A program made the translations under genes and the position numbers. Under the pieces are notes generated by a model, which saw only the letters and a list, made by a program, of their open reading frames with translations, searched no databases and was not told where the DNA came from. Of a stretch of DNA of 15,044 nt, positions 7,412 through 14,593 are shown piece after piece; positions within the stretch are counted from its first letter, which is position 1, and the number at the start of each line of letters is the position of its first letter. The stretch is from Alphaproteobacteria bacterium (GTDB lineage: Bacteria > Pseudomonadota > Alphaproteobacteria > Rhizobiales > Aestuariivirgaceae). The stretch covers positions 1 to 15,044 of the forward strand of contig JAGRLX010000104.1 of the NCBI GenBank assembly GCA_020441605.1, in the 5' to 3' direction.

Positions 7412-8221
7412 TCAGTTGCATGAATCGCCTTTGAATGTTTCCAGGTTGGTCAGCGTTCCGCGCAGGGCAAATTCGCCATAATCTAGCACCAGTCCGGTGG
7501 CGACCCCATTTTCGAACAGATTGAAGGACACCTGGTATTCAGGCGTGTCGCTTCCGGTGTCCGTACCCGGGAAATAGCTGATGGAGACCGGCCAGGACGC
7601 CAGACCCGCAAGGCCCGACGCGGCAGGATTGGCCGAATCTCGCGGATTGTCCTCCCAGTTGCGGCGCTTTCCGATGAAGCTGATGACACGGAAGGTCTTT
7701 TCGCCATCGGAGCCGTCGTAGATCACGCTCGAATCGCGGGACTGTCCGGCTGCGGCGAGATCCATCAGCTTGATCTGGTGCTGGATCGGAAACAAGGCAT
7801 TGGCGGGGACCATGAAACGGTCGCGATCCTCGCCCTGGTCGCCCTCCCCCTCGGCGCCCATGGACGTGCGGCTCACCTTGATACGGGTCTCCGGCTGGGC
7901 CGAACCGTTGATGAACTCCTTCTGCTGGTAGCGCAGATCGAGGAAATCACCGCTTTCGTAGGAGGTAGACTGGGTATCGATGATCCGAGTCTCTCCTTCG
8001 GTCGGACCATAGCGGTTAGCCAGGCGGAAGCTGGTGGTCCAGCCCTCGCACGACGAGCCCAGGATTTCGAAGGCCAGCCGCCCCTCGACGGATGCGAGAG
8101 CAGCGCCCTGGCTGGCACGCAACAGATTCAGGTCATAGACCGCCCGGTGTGGCGCCAGCGTGGCGGCAGAGGCCGGCCATGCCGAGAGTACCAACAGCGT
8201 GGCAATCAACAGATATCTCAT
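7412..8221 (-). CDS. eipB: EipB-family periplasmic envelope-integrity protein (DUF1849)
   Basis: A 269-residue exported protein. The signal peptide MRYLLIATLLVLSAWPASA-A ends in a good cleavage site. The mature start LAPHRAVYDLNLL, the stretch CEGWTTSFRLANRYG, and RYQQKEFINGS fit the DUF1849/EipB family, known in Brucella as a periplasmic beta-spiral protein needed for envelope integrity. Only two cysteines remain in the mature protein (about C58 and C268, the next-to-last residue), matching the conserved disulfide of EipB that links the chain ends. I chose ATG 8221 because AGGAGA lies about ten bases before it and it starts a clean signal peptide; the frame is open to 8254. It is the first gene of a likely operon with the VWA and J-domain genes. 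The symbol is a family assignment. Confidence 0.85.
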   Translation of the reverse strand: MRYLLIATLLVLSAWPASAATLAPHRAVYDLNLLRASQGAALASVEGRLAFEILGSSCEGWTTSFRLANRYGPTEGETRIIDTQSTSYESGDFLDLRYQQKEFINGSAQPETRIKVSRTSMGAEGEGDQGEDRDRFMVPANALFPIQHQIKLMDLAAAGQSRDSSVIYDGSDGEKTFRVISFIGKRRNWEDNPRDSANPAASGLAGLASWPVSISYFPGTDTGSDTPEYQVSFNLFENGVATGLVLDYGEFALRGTLTNLETFKGDSCN

Positions 8222-8258
8222 GGGGCTTGCTTCTCCTTGCGCGCAATGGTCCACTCAC

Positions 8259-8288
8259 CTTATGCAGCGGCTCATGACACAATTTCAA
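8259..8288 (-). promoter_or_regulatory. Putative promoter of the eipB-VWA-J-protein operon
   Basis: On the minus strand TTGAAA (8288-8283) and CATAAG (8264-8259) are 18 bases apart, matching five and four of six consensus bases. Transcription would start near 8252, with AGGAGA further on before the ATG at 8221. It lies in the 90-base divergent space with the dehydrogenase gene. Confidence 0.4.
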
Positions 8289-8311
8289 ACTAAGATTAAG
8301 GCAGTCACTTG

Positions 8312-9295
8312 ATGTCGACAATCGAAGCCCCAAAGCCCCGTGTGCTCGCCACCCGGCGCATGATGCCGGATGTGGAGAACCGTCTCCAGCGCCACTTCGC
8401 AGCAACGCTCAATACCGAGGACCAGCCGTTATCGCGGGCGGACGTGCTTGAACGCGCCAGCCATCATGACGCCATTCTGCTTACCTCCTTCGACAAGCTC
8501 GGACCCGATTTCATCACGGCACTCCCGCCGTCGATTCGCATCATTGCCACCCATTCGGTCGGCTATGACCATCTTGACATCGGCCAGGCCAAGGCCCGCG
8601 GCGTCGCGGTCACCAACACGCCCGGCGTATTGACCGATGCTACAGCGGACATTGCGCTATTGCTGATTCTCGGCGCGGCCCGCGGTGCCGCCTGGGGAGA
8701 TCGGATGGTGCGGCAGAATCAGTGGGGCGAAACCACGCTCATCTCGCCGCTGGGCTTCGACGTGTCGGGGCGCAGCCTAGGCATTCTCGGAATGGGGCGG
8801 ATCGGTCAGGCCGTGGCCCGTCGCGCGGCCAGCTTTGGCATGGAATTGCACTACCACTCGCGGAGGAAGGTCGCAGACAGCGCCACTTCAGATGCTCACT
8901 ATCATGCCAGTCTCGAGGACATGCTGCCGTTTTGCCACTTCCTGTCGATCAACTGCGCATCGACGCCCGAGACCCGCGGACTGGTGAATGAAGCCACGCT
9001 CGCAAGATTGCCTGACGGCGCTATCGTCGTGAATACGGCGCGCGGCGACATCGTTGACGACGACGCGCTCATCGCCGCGCTCTCATCCGGCAAGCTTGCC
9101 GCCGCTGGACTTGACGTCTTCCGCAATGAGCCGCAAATCGATCCACGCTATCGTCAGCTGGACAATGTGTTCCTTCTGCCGCACCTGGGCAGTGCTACCC
9201 CGGCCACGCGCAGCGCCATGGGGCACAAATGTATCGACAATCTGCTGGCCTTCTTCGAGGGCCGGCGACCAACCGACCTTTTGACAGGAGATTGA
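8312..9295 (+). CDS. D-2-hydroxyacid dehydrogenase (glyoxylate/hydroxypyruvate reductase type)
   Basis: Cytoplasmic NAD(P)H-dependent oxidoreductase of the D-isomer-specific 2-hydroxyacid dehydrogenase family, 327 residues. The substrate-side motif HSVGYDHLD and the Rossmann motif LGILGMGRIGQAVARR (glycines about 160, 162, 165) are followed by the catalytic set R244 (NTARGDIV), E273 (FRNEPQ) and H291 (LPHLGSA). HSRRK after the second beta strand, with two arginines, suggests a preference for NADPH, as in glyoxylate/hydroxypyruvate reductases. The exact 2-oxoacid cannot be told from sequence. ATG 8312 is chosen over the preceding TTG 8309; AAGG lies ten bases upstream. The RidA-family gene starts one base after its stop, so this is the first gene of a five-gene run. 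Confidence 0.92.
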   Translation: MSTIEAPKPRVLATRRMMPDVENRLQRHFAATLNTEDQPLSRADVLERASHHDAILLTSFDKLGPDFITALPPSIRIIATHSVGYDHLDIGQAKARGVAVTNTPGVLTDATADIALLLILGAARGAAWGDRMVRQNQWGETTLISPLGFDVSGRSLGILGMGRIGQAVARRAASFGMELHYHSRRKVADSATSDAHYHASLEDMLPFCHFLSINCASTPETRGLVNEATLARLPDGAIVVNTARGDIVDDDALIAALSSGKLAAAGLDVFRNEPQIDPRYRQLDNVFLLPHLGSATPATRSAMGHKCIDNLLAFFEGRRPTDLLTGD

Positions 9296-9296
9296 C

Positions 9297-9761
9297 ATGG
9301 GGAAGATCGACGACCGCCTCGCCGAACTGGGCATCACCATCCCGGTTCCAGCCAAGCCGGTGGCCAATTATGTCGGCTGGGTGAAGACCGGCAACCTGGT
9401 GTTCACGGCCGGGCAAGTTGCCTTGTCCGATGGAAAATTTCTCTATTCCGGCAAGGTCGGGGCCGAGGTCTCAATAGAGGACGCGCAGAAGGCGGCACGC
9501 ATCTGCGCCATCAACATCCTGGCCCAGCTGCGGGACGCTTGCGGCGGCGATCTCGACCGGGTGAAGCGCATCGTGAAACTGGTTGGCTTCGTGAACGGAA
9601 CTCCCGAGTTCACCGAGCATCCCAAGGTCATCAATGGCGCGTCCGATGTGATGGTCGAAGTCTTCGGTGAAAAGGGCAAGCACGCCCGCTCCGCCGTCGG
9701 CTCCGGCTCGCTGCCGATCAACGTGTCAGTCGAAGTCGAGGCCATCGCCGAAATCGAATGA
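9297..9761 (+). CDS. RidA-family protein (YjgF/YER057c/UK114)
   Basis: A 154-residue protein of the RidA superfamily, whose best-known members hydrolyse reactive enamine/imine intermediates released by PLP enzymes. It is longer than E. coli RidA (about 128) and fits the longer subfamily with an extended N-terminus (IDDRLAELGITIPVPAKPVANY). The Arg that binds the substrate carboxylate is present, R131 in HARSAVG. The Glu near the end of VEVEAIAEIE corresponds to the RidA catalytic region, so deaminase activity is possible but not certain. AGGAG lies six bases before ATG 9297, overlapping the end of the dehydrogenase gene. Its stop overlaps the start of the next gene as ATGA, so the two are translationally coupled. 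Confidence 0.92.
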   Translation: MGKIDDRLAELGITIPVPAKPVANYVGWVKTGNLVFTAGQVALSDGKFLYSGKVGAEVSIEDAQKAARICAINILAQLRDACGGDLDRVKRIVKLVGFVNGTPEFTEHPKVINGASDVMVEVFGEKGKHARSAVGSGSLPINVSVEVEAIAEIE

Positions 9762-10507
9762 TCATGCGGCCGGAACTTTCCTGGCTCACGGCACGTCCTA
9801 TCGCACATCGCGGCCTGCATGTTCGCAGCAGCGGGGTCGTTGAGAATTCGCTGGGGGCCTTTTCGGCCGCGATTGCCGGGAACTACACCATCGAGTGCGA
9901 CCTCCAGATCAGTCGCGATGGCGAAGCCGTGATGTTTCATGACGACACGCTGGATCGGGTGATGGAAGCCAGTGGCCTGGTGAAGTCGTTCACAGTCGCC
10001 GAACTGAAGGCCATGCGGTTTCGTCATTCGGCGGAGCGGATCCCGACACTGGGCGAACTGTTGTCTCTGGTCGATGGGAAAGTGCCGCTGGTGATCGAGT
10101 TGAAGCCGCAGTGGGACCGAGACCGGTCGCTAGCTGTTCGCACGCTCGAACTGCTGAGCCGCTATCGGGGGCTCCATTGTGTCATGTCCTTCGATCCTGA
10201 CGTTATTGCCGCAATCAAGGAGCTTTCGCCCGGCACCTTGCGCGGGATGGTTTCCGATACGGCCCAGGACGACAGCTACGACCCACTGCCTGCCCGTGTT
10301 CGGCAGGAGTTGCGAACTCTCGGTTATCTGGACCGGACGGCGCCGGACTTTCTTTCGCTCTATTACCGTTCCCTGCCGTGGGCTCCGGTTGCAGCCCTCC
10401 GCGCGCGGGGCATGCCGATTATCTCGTGGACGATCCGCTCGCCGCAACAAGCCCGGGATGCCCTGCGCTACAGCGACCAGATCACCTTTGAGAGCTTCCT
10501 GCCATAG
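9758..10507 (+). CDS. Glycerophosphodiester phosphodiesterase (GDPD family)
   Basis: TIM-barrel hydrolase that converts glycerophosphodiesters, made in phospholipid turnover, into glycerol-3-phosphate and an alcohol. The 249-residue product has the family's motifs in order: H17-R18 in IAHRGLH, E29-N30 in VVENSLGAF, metal ligands E46 and D48 in TIECDLQ, catalytic H61 with D62 in MFHDDTLDRV, E114 in VIELKP, and the C-terminal ISWTIRS and ITFESFLP. No signal peptide is seen, so it is probably cytoplasmic, like UgpQ. ATG 9758 overlaps the RidA-gene stop by four bases; ATG 9764 is an alternative. The stop TAG directly abuts the ATG of the next gene at 10508. Confidence 0.93.
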   Translation: MIMRPELSWLTARPIAHRGLHVRSSGVVENSLGAFSAAIAGNYTIECDLQISRDGEAVMFHDDTLDRVMEASGLVKSFTVAELKAMRFRHSAERIPTLGELLSLVDGKVPLVIELKPQWDRDRSLAVRTLELLSRYRGLHCVMSFDPDVIAAIKELSPGTLRGMVSDTAQDDSYDPLPARVRQELRTLGYLDRTAPDFLSLYYRSLPWAPVAALRARGMPIISWTIRSPQQARDALRYSDQITFESFLP

Positions 10508-11650
10508 ATGCTGCGGGCATCAGCCAGTATCCGTGATATCGACAAGACGGTTTGGGACCGGCTGGCAAATCCGCCCGGGACAGATTTCAATCCGCTTGTC
10601 TCCCATGATTTCTTCCGCTGTCTCGAAGAGGCCGGTTGCGCAGTAGCAGAAACCGGCTGGACCGCCCGTCATCTCACTCTCACGGAATCCGATGGCACGA
10701 CTGTCGGCATCGCGCCCTGCTATCGCAAGAGTCACTCCTACGGCGAATATGTCTTCGATCACGGGTGGGCCGATGCCTTCGAGCGGGCCGGTGGCCACTA
10801 TTATCCCAAGCTCCAGTGTGCCGTGCCCTTCACCCCCGTCACCGGGCCGCGGCTGTTGGCGACAGATGCTGCAAGGCGCACGCAATTGGCAGAGGGCCTG
10901 ATCGCCCTTTGCGCCGCGGAAAGAGCCTCGTCCGTGCACATCACTTTCCTGCCTGAAGAGGACTGGTCGCGCCTCGACGGGGCGTCGTGGCTCAAGAGAA
11001 CCGACATCCAGTTTCATTGGGTCAATCGCGGCTTCACCAATTTCGGAGAGTTCCTGGAAAGCCTGTCCTCGGCCAAGCGCAAAAACATCCGCAAGGAGCG
11101 AAGCACAGTGGCCGGTGCCGGCATCACTCTGCACTGCCTCACCGGCAAGGACATCGCCGAGCGGCATTGGGATGCGTTCCACGAATTTTACATGGACACG
11201 GGCGCCCGGAAATGGGGATCGCCCTATCTGAACCGCAAGTTCTTCAGCCTCATCGGCGACTGCATGGCCGACAGAATCCTGCTGGTCATGGCCAGCCGAG
11301 GTGGCACGATGATTGCCGGCGCCCTGAATTTCATCGGTTCCGACGCCCTCTATGGCCGAAACTGGGGCGCGATCGAACATCATCCCAATCTCCATTTCGA
11401 AACCTGCTATTATCAGGCGATCGAGTTTGCCATTGCCTCCGGCCTGGCCCGCGTCGAAGCCGGGGCGCAAGGTGGCCACAAGCTGGCGCGTGGGTATCTT
11501 CCGCACAAGACTTACAGTCTGCACTATCTCGCCCATCCGGGGCTTTCGCGGGCCGTGAAGCAATATCTTGAAGCGGAGCGCCGGGGGATCGATGATGAGC
11601 AAAGGCTGCTTGAGGCCCATTCGCCGTTCCGACACGAACAAGACATCTAG
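10508..11650 (+). CDS. FemAB/GNAT-like acyltransferase (PF04339, DUF482)
   Basis: A 380-residue cytoplasmic protein of the PF04339 family, annotated as GNAT or peptidoglycan-biosynthesis (FemAB-like). Typical stretches are HDFFRCLEEAGC near the N-terminus, YVFDHGWADAFER and YYPKLQCAVPFTPVTGPRLL, the basic KRKNIRKERSTV, and YGRNWGA followed by the C-terminal GAQGGHKLARGYLP. FemAB proteins transfer aminoacyl groups from tRNA to peptidoglycan stem peptides, but no substrate is established for this alphaproteobacterial branch that I know of. The ATG directly follows the GDPD stop, so it is cotranscribed and probably coupled. The HIT gene starts 11 bases after its stop. Family placement is confident; activity is not. 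Confidence 0.88.
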   Translation: MLRASASIRDIDKTVWDRLANPPGTDFNPLVSHDFFRCLEEAGCAVAETGWTARHLTLTESDGTTVGIAPCYRKSHSYGEYVFDHGWADAFERAGGHYYPKLQCAVPFTPVTGPRLLATDAARRTQLAEGLIALCAAERASSVHITFLPEEDWSRLDGASWLKRTDIQFHWVNRGFTNFGEFLESLSSAKRKNIRKERSTVAGAGITLHCLTGKDIAERHWDAFHEFYMDTGARKWGSPYLNRKFFSLIGDCMADRILLVMASRGGTMIAGALNFIGSDALYGRNWGAIEHHPNLHFETCYYQAIEFAIASGLARVEAGAQGGHKLARGYLPHKTYSLHYLAHPGLSRAVKQYLEAERRGIDDEQRLLEAHSPFRHEQDI

Positions 11651-11661
11651 AGGATGACCCC

Positions 11662-12081
11662 ATGAGTTACGATCCCGACAATATTTTCGCAAAGATCCTG
11701 CGCGGCGAAATCCCTTGTCACAAGGTTTATGAAGATGACGCCGTCTTCGCGTTCATGGATGTCATGCCGCAGGTCGACGGTCACACGCTGGTCATTCCGA
11801 AGGCGCCATCGCGCAACCTGCTCGACGCCGATCCGGCAGTGCTGCACACGCTGATGGCCGCCGTGCAACGCATAGCCCGGGCGGCGATCAAGGCCTTTGC
11901 AGCCGATGGCGTTCAGATCCGGCAGTACAACGAACCGGCCGCCGGACAGACTGTGTTTCACCTCCACGTCCATGTTCTTCCTCTGCGCGAGGGCGAGGCC
12001 GTCCGGCCCCATTCAGGCAAGATGGCCGATCATGCGGTGTTGGCCAAACATGCGGAGATGGTCCGGGCTGCTCTCTCGTAA
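11662..12081 (+). CDS. HIT-family hydrolase (HinT-like)
   Basis: A 139-residue histidine-triad protein; relatives hydrolyse adenosine phosphoramidates or lysyl-adenylate and related purine nucleotides. It begins YDPDNIFAKILRGEIPCHKVYEDD, with C19 and the usual N-terminal HIT sequence, then VDGHTLVIPK. The catalytic triad HxHxH is at H100, H102 and H104 in VFHLHVHVLP. GAGGATGACCCC before ATG 11662 supplies a good Shine-Dalgarno with six to seven bases of spacing. It is the last gene of the tight run that starts with the dehydrogenase. The next gene on the strand, the LuxR-type regulator, starts 138 bases later. Confidence 0.95.
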   Translation: MSYDPDNIFAKILRGEIPCHKVYEDDAVFAFMDVMPQVDGHTLVIPKAPSRNLLDADPAVLHTLMAAVQRIARAAIKAFAADGVQIRQYNEPAAGQTVFHLHVHVLPLREGEAVRPHSGKMADHAVLAKHAEMVRAALS

Positions 12082-12219
12082 GGCTTTGCCGCGCCCGACC
12101 ATGCAGCCGATCACAGCTTCGTGAACGCATGGACCCGGAACGGGATAGGGTGCGACAACTTATTCCAATGCGGATATCTCGTATGTGATTGGGTCCGCCG
12201 GTTGGGAGCGAGTTGTGCC

Positions 12220-13350
12220 GTGACTTACGACGTCTTGCATTGGATAGGCCGCATTTACGATTGCGCGGCAGAACCGGCGCAATGGGGCGAAACACTCACG
12301 GGTATCAGGGATGAAATCGAAGCGGCCTGTGTCGTCGTTGCCTTGGCGGATTCCTCGGAATTCGATGCAAATGGCCTGTTGTTCACGACCCGGTTCAATT
12401 CGCCATGGGACGAAGATTGGCTTATGAGAGTGCAGCGCTATTTTCCGGTCATGCCGGGCACCGACCATCTCATGTCCGGGGGCATAGACGCCTCATGGCA
12501 TCAGATGACGGAAATGGATGAATCGGTTTTCCATAAGACGACATTCTACCTGGAGTGGGCCAAACCGCAGGGGCTGCGCGATTGCATCAACGTTCCACAT
12601 ACGCGGCGAGACAAGATGGTGGGACTGTGCAGTGCGCCATGCCGCGCTACGCGCGAAATCTATTCGGCAGAGGACTGCCGTTTCCTCGAGGCTCTGTCGC
12701 CGCACATACGCCGTGCCTTGGTCATTAATGACATCGTCGACAAGGGCCGGCTCGCACAGCGGCTTTACCGTGAAGTGCTGGACCGGCTGTCTTCGGCAGT
12801 GTTTCTGGTCGGACCGTCGCGGCGGATCATCTACGCCAACGAAGCCGGAGAACGGCTCCTGGGTGATGAGGAATTCCTGCGGTCGCGTAACCGAGCGCTC
12901 GAGGCGGTGACGCCGCTCCAGAACCTGCACCTGGCCGATGCGATCGATCGCGCCGTGGCGGGCGACGCTGAACTCGGCATCAAGGGTATCGGGGTTCCCC
13001 TCCTCGCCAGGAATGGCGCGCGCGCGGCGGTCTATGTCCTGTCTTCCCTGGGGCGGGATGCACGGGCGGAATTGGGGCACGGACATGCCATCGTGTTTCT
13101 GGCGCATCGCGCGGAACAGCAGCCGATGACGATCGAGATCCTGCGCACGGTGTTCGAATTGACCAACATGGAAGCGCGCATCGCCTGTCAGATCGTCAAT
13201 GGTCACTCACCCGTTGCGATCAGCGAAGCCATGGGGCTCTCGGTCAATACCGTCAGATCACATCTGTCCCGAGCCTTTGCGAAAACCGGTTCTACCGACC
13301 AGGTGTCATTGGCGGCGTGTATCAACAGGATCATTCCACCAATCGGTTAG
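12220..13350 (+). CDS. LuxR-type HTH transcriptional regulator with PAS-like middle domain
   Basis: DNA-binding regulator whose LuxR-type helix-turn-helix sits at the C-terminus (about residues 314-367 of 376): TNMEARIACQIVNGHSPVAISEAMG followed by LSVNTVRSHLSRAFAKTGS, with the typical NTVRSHL recognition helix. The middle (about 190-280) contains AVFLVGPSRRIIYANEAGERLL, which looks like a PAS fold. The N-terminal 180 residues are not recognised; they could sense a ligand but lack an evident receiver domain. The frame is open from 12121, but the first 33 residues look non-coding, so I chose GTG 12220 (MTYDVLHWIGRIYDCA). It could be longer. The gene ends about 190 bases before the tsf terminator, facing tsf. 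Targets are unknown. Confidence 0.85.
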   Translation: MTYDVLHWIGRIYDCAAEPAQWGETLTGIRDEIEAACVVVALADSSEFDANGLLFTTRFNSPWDEDWLMRVQRYFPVMPGTDHLMSGGIDASWHQMTEMDESVFHKTTFYLEWAKPQGLRDCINVPHTRRDKMVGLCSAPCRATREIYSAEDCRFLEALSPHIRRALVINDIVDKGRLAQRLYREVLDRLSSAVFLVGPSRRIIYANEAGERLLGDEEFLRSRNRALEAVTPLQNLHLADAIDRAVAGDAELGIKGIGVPLLARNGARAAVYVLSSLGRDARAELGHGHAIVFLAHRAEQQPMTIEILRTVFELTNMEARIACQIVNGHSPVAISEAMGLSVNTVRSHLSRAFAKTGSTDQVSLAACINRIIPPIG

Positions 13351-13539
13351 CCCTTTGGGCGAGTATTGCAATGTGGCGGAGAGACTGGTTCGCGTGACAA
13401 TCGGCCGGTATCGAATCCCCATCTGCCGGAGTGTTTCTCATTCATTTGGATGAAGACGCCGGGCGCGCAAATCCACTACGCTATCCGTGCGAAGCATGCT
13501 GGAGATGTATGCCCCCTCCGTCACATGCGCTTTGCAAAC
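13351..13539. other. Non-coding stretch between the LuxR-type gene and the terminator
   Basis: No convincing gene, promoter or repeat was seen. Short open frames here lack a Shine-Dalgarno and overlap the LuxR-type gene or tsf antisense. A 53-base patch at 13375-13427 has tRNA-like end pairing but is too short for a tRNA. Confidence 0.5.
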
Positions 13540-13570
13540 AAGAAGGGCCCCAGTTGCCGGGGCCCTTCTT
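13540..13570. terminator. Bidirectional intrinsic terminator between the LuxR-type gene and tsf
   Basis: A perfect 12-base-pair stem, AAGAAGGGCCCC (13540-13551) with GGGGCCCTTCTT (13559-13570), has a 7-base loop. T-rich sequence follows on both strands (TTCTTCATTT on plus, TTCTTGTTT on minus). It lies 24 bases after the tsf stop on its strand and about 190 bases after the LuxR-type gene, and probably ends both transcripts. Confidence 0.88.
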
Positions 13571-13594
13571 CATTTCATCTGGATAGTTCGGGGA

Positions 13595-14518
13595 TCAGGC
13601 CTGACCGGCGGCCTTGGCCACTTCGCTGGCGAAATCGTCAGCCTGCTTCTCGATGCCTTCGCCAAGCTGCATGCGGACATAGCCCGCGAGCTTGACCGCC
13701 GCACCGGCCTTGTTGGCGGCCTCGGCGATTGCCTGGGATACGGTCTTGGCGCCGTCATGAACATAGGCCTGTTCCAGGAGGCAATTTTCCTTGGCATAAG
13801 TCTTGAGGCCCGAAGCGACGATCTTTTCCAGGACATTGGCGGGCTTGCCGGCATTCTTCTCCTCAAGGATGGCGCGTTCGCGGGCCAGCGTATCGGCGGG
13901 CACATCCTCGAGCGTCATGGCAACCGGGTTGGTGGCCGCGACATGCATGGCGAGGAGACGGCCGAAGGCGGCCAGCTCATCCTTGTTGCCGGTCGATTCC
14001 AGCGCCACGAGGACGCCAATCTTGCCCATGCCGGGCGTAGCCTGGTTGTGGACGTAGGAGCCGATGACGCCATCCGAGACCGACAGGGCGGCAGTGCGGC
14101 GCACGGTCATGTTCTCGCCGATGGTGGCGACCATCTCGGCCACGTATTCGGCAACGGCATGGCCGGATCCGGGGTATGCGGCGGTCTTCAGCTTCTCGGT
14201 ATCGCCACCAGCCGAAAGGGCCAGTCTCGAGATTTCAGCGACCATGGCCTGAAATTTCTCGTTCCGGGCAACGAAGTCGGTCTCGGAGTTTACTTCGACC
14301 GCCGCACCCGTGGTTCCTTCGACGGCAAGTCCCACGAGGCCTTCCGCGGCGACGCGCGACGATTTCTTCGCGGCCTTGGCTAGACCCTTGGCGCGCAGCC
14401 AGTCGATGGCGGCTTCCATGTCGCCGCCATTGGCGCTGAGCGCTGCCTTGCAATCCATCATGCCCGCGCCGGTCTTTTCGCGCAGGTCCTTCACCATAGC
14501 TGCTGTGATCTCGGCCAT
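13595..14518 (-). CDS. tsf: Elongation factor Ts
   Basis: Nucleotide exchange factor that recycles EF-Tu from GDP to GTP during translation. The product is 307 residues, the usual alphaproteobacterial length. The N-terminal UBA-like signature [20 protein letters not shown] and the second signature [15 protein letters not shown] are both clear, followed by the dimer/coiled-coil region and the C-terminal [21 protein letters not shown] chose ATG 14518 ([10 protein letters not shown]) because GAGG lies about seven bases upstream; the frame is open to 14563, but that stretch is not conserved. It follows rpsB after a 75-base gap that holds a GC-rich hairpin and ends at the terminator 13540-13570. 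In many alphaproteobacteria pyrH and frr follow tsf; here they do not. Confidence 0.98.
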   Translation of the reverse strand: MAEITAAMVKDLREKTGAGMMDCKAALSANGGDMEAAIDWLRAKGLAKAAKKSSRVAAEGLVGLAVEGTTGAAVEVNSETDFVARNEKFQAMVAEISRLALSAGGDTEKLKTAAYPGSGHAVAEYVAEMVATIGENMTVRRTAALSVSDGVIGSYVHNQATPGMGKIGVLVALESTGNKDELAAFGRLLAMHVAATNPVAMTLEDVPADTLARERAILEEKNAGKPANVLEKIVASGLKTYAKENCLLEQAYVHDGAKTVSQAIAEAANKAGAAVKLAGYVRMQLGEGIEKQADDFASEVAKAAGQA

Positions 14519-14547
14519 GATTATCCTCTTTCCAGAAATGGGTTCGA

Positions 14548-14571
14548 GGCCCGCGCGATGCACCGCGGGCC
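14548..14571. other. GC-rich hairpin in the rpsB-tsf intergenic gap
   Basis: GGCCCGCG (14548-14555) pairs with CGCGGGCC (14564-14571) around an 8-base loop. On the transcribed minus strand no U tract follows, so it is not a classic terminator. It may partly attenuate transcription between rpsB and tsf or mark an mRNA processing or stability site; this is inferred. Confidence 0.5.
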
Positions 14572-14593
14572 CCTCTCAGTCACGTGAAATGTG

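Noticed and set aside
10520..11692. 390-residue minus-strand open frame
   Set aside because: Antisense to the PF04339 gene along its whole length and into the HIT gene start; the composition is a shadow and no family is recognisable.
12121..12219. 33-residue N-terminal extension of the LuxR-type regulator
   Set aside because: Its Cys/Trp-rich, irregular composition differs from the rest, and a natural start (MTYDVLHW) follows at 12220. Kept as an alternative, not as the main call.
13375..13427. tRNA-like patch with GGCGGA/TCTGCC end pairing and a TCGAATCC-like sequence
   Set aside because: Only 53 bases long, with no anticodon arm and a T-arm stem of just two pairs. At most a decayed remnant; chance is more likely.
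13487..14383. 298-residue plus-strand open frame
   Set aside because: Antisense to tsf and running through its terminator hairpin; the EF-Ts frame is unmistakable.
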